Below the pieces are notes generated by a model. That model ran no database searches, was not told where the DNA came from, and worked only from the letters and a program-made list of their open reading frames with translations. This document shows, one piece after another, positions 14,730-16,724 of a stretch of DNA of 16,724 bases; the first letter of the stretch is position 1, and each line of letters opens with the position of its first letter. The stretch is from contig JBPOJE010000055.1 of NCBI GenBank assembly GCA_052033935.1, forward strand, positions 1 to 16,724, written 5' to 3'. The stretch is from JAGVUD01 sp052033935. Its GTDB lineage: Bacteria; Armatimonadota; UBA5829; DSUL01. The position numbers and the translations under genes are program-made.

Positions 14730-15088
14730 CATTTACCTCCAAGCTCGCGTGCCAGCAACGCAAGCACATCCTTCGACTTCTCGTTGACCGTCTTCTCCAG
14801 CCACTTCCCCTCACGCCCGCCCTGAAAGTTGTATTCAGGGTGCTCATGAAGCCGCACGGCGTATGGCGTGTCGTAGCTGACAACGCCTGTGAGATCGCTG
14901 ATCATCTTCGCCTCGCCCGATGCCTGCAACACCCCGGTGTCTAAAGGCACGCGCTCGTTCGCGCGCTTCAGAAGCTCTTCACAGGCTTTCCAGATTGCCA
15001 ACCTGGCACGCACACGTGTAGCCTTAATGACGGCCGGGGCCTTCCAGTCAATGTTTATGTTCATCCGCGCCTTCATCTGTCCGCTCAT
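14729..15088 (-). CDS. phage HK97 gp10-like head-tail joining protein
   Basis: The 119-residue protein has a helical start (about 10-45, including RLAIWKACEELLKRANERVP) followed by LDTGVLQASGEAK and VSYDTPYAVRLHEHPEYNFQ. The last of these, an aromatic-Tyr-Ala-hydrophobic-E/H-H motif, is the hallmark of the gp10/minor capsid 2-type joining proteins. The C-terminal helix contains GREGKWLEKTVNE. It acts at the neck between connector and tail. The stop overlaps the start of the following gene (ATGATG). Its place after head closure and before the tail terminator matches standard order. Confidence 0.75.
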   Translation of the reverse strand: MSGQMKARMNINIDWKAPAVIKATRVRARLAIWKACEELLKRANERVPLDTGVLQASGEAKMISDLTGVVSYDTPYAVRLHEHPEYNFQGGREGKWLEKTVNEKSKDVLALLARELGGK

Positions 15089-15092
15089 TCCC

Positions 15093-15728
15093 TCACCCCT
15101 GCCAGCCCAGCGTGCCCGTCGCGGGCACTACAAGCGCCGTGGAAATCAGCGCAGGCTGCGTCAGCACCCGCCAGGGCGTCCCCTCAGGCAGCAGTATCTC
15201 GCCCCCACTGCCGTCAGTGATAGTCAGGAACAGTTGGTCATACGATTCTGATCCTTCCGCCGGGTACCAACTGCCGCTGTGAAAAAACTCGATTTCGGGG
15301 TAGTCTCCGCTCTCGAACTCGACTACATCGCTGAACGTCACCCGTGCCACGTCACCGATGTTTTGCCATTGAACAATCCAGTCAATGGATGTGATCTCGA
15401 CCGGGGTCTCGGGCGTCCCTGCGGGCGCGGGCCTGCTCTTACAGAGCAGCTCCACATGGTGCGCCGCCACGCCGATCGCGAGCCGGTCCACGCTCACCAC
15501 GTCGAACCAGGCTCCGCCGGTCTTGAGCACGTCCCCAGCGCTCACACTCACAGGCGGCAGGATGACCAGCAGATCGGCCAGCACGTCCTCTCCGTCCGCG
15601 CTTAGCGTCCGCGTCGTCACACCCTGCACGCAGGCCGCGCTCGCCACCCCCGCGCCGAAGGTCGGAGTATAGGCGCCCTCACCCGTGCGCGGGTAGATCG
15701 TGACGCTGTCCGGAGTCGGAATGTCCAC
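15093..15728 (-). CDS. phage head closure/minor capsid protein with an extra C-terminal domain
   Basis: The 211-residue product starts at GTG 15728, overlapping the connector TAG by one base (TAGTG). The first part, VDIPTPDSVTIYPRTGEGAY, with LLVILPPVSVSAGDVL and a FDVVSVDRLAIGVAAHH stretch, matches head closure proteins of the minor capsid 1/stopper type, small beta barrels under the connector ring. Residues beyond about 110 add a second acidic beta-rich domain (VEITSIDWIVQWQNIGDVAR and after) that usual stoppers of about 110 residues lack. It may be a decoration domain; its family is unknown. The open frame extends back to 15929 but lies inside the connector gene. Confidence 0.65.
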   Translation of the reverse strand: MDIPTPDSVTIYPRTGEGAYTPTFGAGVASAACVQGVTTRTLSADGEDVLADLLVILPPVSVSAGDVLKTGGAWFDVVSVDRLAIGVAAHHVELLCKSRPAPAGTPETPVEITSIDWIVQWQNIGDVARVTFSDVVEFESGDYPEIEFFHSGSWYPAEGSESYDQLFLTITDGSGGEILLPEGTPWRVLTQPALISTALVVPATGTLGWQG

Positions 15729-16093
15729 TAAACGACCGCCACCCCGGCCGCCAGCAAGCCCGCCGCCAGCAGCGCCTGCTGTGCCCGAACCGGCAGCACA
15801 GACCCGCCGCCGCCCGAGCTTCCCTGCGCATACGTAACAGAGACCTTGCCCGCCGTGTACGACTGCACCTGCCCCGTCAAAGCGCCCGTCGGCTCGCCGG
15901 TGTTGGCCCACGCCTCGCAGATCGCGCAAACAGCCAGCTTCGCCGCCTCGATGTGCATCGCATCACCCGCGTCCACGCGCCCGCGGGTGATGTAGTCAAC
16001 CAGTTCGGACGCACGCTCCAGACGCCGCTGCGCGTCCGCCGGTGCGCTCGCCCCAGTGTATGCCGCCAGCTCCGCCGCCGTCGCGTAGATCAC
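15728..16093 (-). CDS. phage head-tail connector (gp6-like adaptor)
   Basis: The 121-residue protein begins MIYATAAELAAYTGASAPAD and continues with QRRLERASELVDYITRGRVD and a helix with HIEAAKLAVCAICEAWANTG. This is the pattern of small helical adaptor proteins (HK97 gp6/SPP1 gp15 type) that form a ring under the portal. The C terminus contains SYTAGKVSVTYA and a glycine-rich stretch, common in the family. The ATG at 16093 overlaps the TGA of the coat-like fragment (ATGA). It is the first gene of the connector block. Confidence 0.72.
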   Translation of the reverse strand: MIYATAAELAAYTGASAPADAQRRLERASELVDYITRGRVDAGDAMHIEAAKLAVCAICEAWANTGEPTGALTGQVQSYTAGKVSVTYAQGSSGGGGSVLPVRAQQALLAAGLLAAGVAVV

Positions 16094-16581
16094 CGCAGCC
16101 TCGCCTGGATCCGCACGATCTCGTCCACCGCGTTCCTTGCCATCCAGTAGTAACCCTCATCCAGCGGATGCGTGTCATACGCCCCGTAGAGGGTGTTCAG
16201 AAGGCCCAGCTTGTCGAAGCACTCCCGCACATCGCCCATCACCACGAGCGCCGCCACAACGTCATTCGCCGCCAGCGTGGTGATCGCCGTGGATCCGAGC
16301 TGCGCCCGGTCCGCTGACGCAACCGTGAACGTCTTCGCCGCCGGGTCCACCGTGCCGACCTTCACATACTCCCACGCCGCTGCGCTCACCGGAGGGTTCG
16401 AGACACTCTTGTCCCAGAGCGCCACGTACTGCCCGGTCCGCAGATGCCGCACGCCCTTCGAGTTGTTGCAGGTGATCGTCAGGGCCGCCGGAGTCTCCCC
16501 GTTCGCCGAGATCCCCGTGATGACCGCTGTCGGCCCCACGCAGTTGTCGTCAGCCGCGAGCCTCGTCCCGTCCGGTTTCAC
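16090..16581 (-). pseudogene. phage structural (possibly coat) protein, 5' end cut at a CRISPR repeat
   Basis: The frame is 163 codons from the repeat edge to TGA 16090. The codon at the edge happens to be GTG, but an in-frame TGA lies just upstream in the repeat, so an authentic start is unlikely. The protein is beta-rich (VGPTAVITGISANGETPAAL, RTGQYVALWDKSVSNPPVSA, KTFTVASAD), with GDVRECFDKLGLLNTLYGAYD after it. An Ig-like or beta-rich stretch before a GLLN-type segment is seen in some coat proteins, and its place just before the connector gene suits the C-terminal part of the coat protein. The identification is tentative. Confidence 0.45.
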
Positions 16582-16724
16582 GTTTCAATCCTCACCGGCC
16601 CCGAAGGGCCGATGCAACCACCAGAAACGCGACGACGACGGCCACGCCAACGAGTTTCAATCCTCACCGGCCCCGAAGGGCCGATGCAACGGCGGTCAGC
16701 AACGATCGCCCGAAAAAACTGTAC
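16582..16724 (-). CRISPR. CRISPR array: two perfect 37-bp repeats with spacers, continuing beyond the window
   Basis: Identical repeats lie at 16582-16618 and 16654-16690. They enclose a 35-bp spacer (16619-16653), and a further 34 bp of spacer run to the window end. The repeat begins GTTTCAATCC and ends ATGCAAC, with a 6-bp hairpin at positions 15-20/25-30. Its orientation is ambiguous. The minus strand gives the common ATTGAAAC 3' end, a TTCG tetraloop and a 3'-degenerate last repeat at 9165. The plus strand puts the hairpin directly before a 7-8 base 3' tail. The strand here follows the first set of clues. The type (I or III) cannot be fixed without cas genes. Neither spacer is obviously present elsewhere in the window. 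Confidence 0.95.

Larger units (their letters stand above)
10693..16581 (-). mobile_element. phage segment 2 (connector and tail region), bounded on both sides by CRISPR repeats
   Basis: These 5889 bp contain nine or more tightly packed minus-strand genes in the standard siphovirus order: coat-like fragment, connector, head closure, HK97 gp10-like, terminator-like, tail tube, frameshifted chaperone, tape measure and distal tail. The first and last genes are cut at the repeat edges. Adjacent genes overlap by 1-4 bp, typical for an intact phage late operon, so the inside of the segment is largely real phage sequence. The first and last 35 bp of the segment differ, which excludes a simple single-crossover integration at one spacer. 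Confidence 0.85.

Noticed and set aside
13803..14825. Long plus-strand frame of 340 codons across tail genes
   Set aside because: It is rich in arginine and proline as expected for a GC-rich shadow, and runs opposite well-supported phage genes.
9189..16581. Ordinary integrated prophage
   Set aside because: No integrase, repressor, lysis or replication gene and no att-like duplication is seen; both segments end exactly at CRISPR repeats and cut genes.
10693..16581. Whole phage inserted by a single crossover at one spacer
   Set aside because: That event would leave the same spacer at both ends of the block; the first and last 35 bp differ apart from a few bases of chance similarity.

Overview
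The window looks like a GC-rich bacterial chromosome fragment, probably a metagenome contig, with a defence locus at its right-hand side. The host genes (DUF8091-type nuclease-like protein, UbiA phosphoribosyltransferase-like enzyme, DUF1972 glycosyltransferase, receiver-PilZ protein, GH130 enzyme, AmpG-like and SSF transporters) suggest a Gram-negative-type environmental bacterium such as Armatimonadota, Planctomycetota or a related candidate phylum. No single gene fixes the phylum, so this is inference.

Host part, 1-9164. The window opens with the 3' tail of a plus-strand gene, then a CAT-anticodon tRNA with a clear sigma70-type promoter. A thiamine pyrophosphokinase gene follows and overlaps a sodium:solute symporter gene, a possible thiamine salvage pair. 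Converging on these is a four-gene minus-strand unit from 6550 down to 2362: UbiA-family prenyl-phosphate transferase, family 4 glycosyltransferase, DUF8091-like nuclease-fold protein and an AmpG-like MFS transporter. The contents point to envelope glycan work. A response regulator fused to a PilZ module (minus) and a GH130 glycoside phosphorylase/hydrolase (plus) diverge from a 313-bp intergenic region.

CRISPR and phage part, 9165-16724. A 37-bp CRISPR repeat occurs as a half-degenerate copy (9165-9188), a solitary perfect copy (10656-10692) and two perfect copies with a 35-bp spacer (16582-16724, running off the window). Between the first and second copies lie 1467 bp, and between the second and third 5889 bp, of siphovirus-like structural genes, all on the minus strand. 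They cover minor head protein, scaffold-like N terminus, coat-like fragment, head-tail connectors, tail terminator-like fusion, tail tube, tail chaperone with a -1 frameshift signal, tape measure and distal tail. At all four phage/repeat borders a phage gene is cut exactly at the repeat edge. The two segments are in swapped order relative to usual phage gene order, and the scaffold end and most of the coat gene are missing between them.

Either phage DNA much longer than a spacer lies inside a CRISPR array, or the contig moves between array and phage genome through spacers identical to phage protospacers. The second reading is favoured. The phage sequence at each border would then contain a spacer. 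Taking 35-nt spacers, the two borders where the 5' flank is visible both carry TTN (TTC at 10618-10620, TTG at 16544-16546). Even if the contig is chimeric, it would link this host to a virus targeted by at least four of its spacers. No cas genes are in the window.
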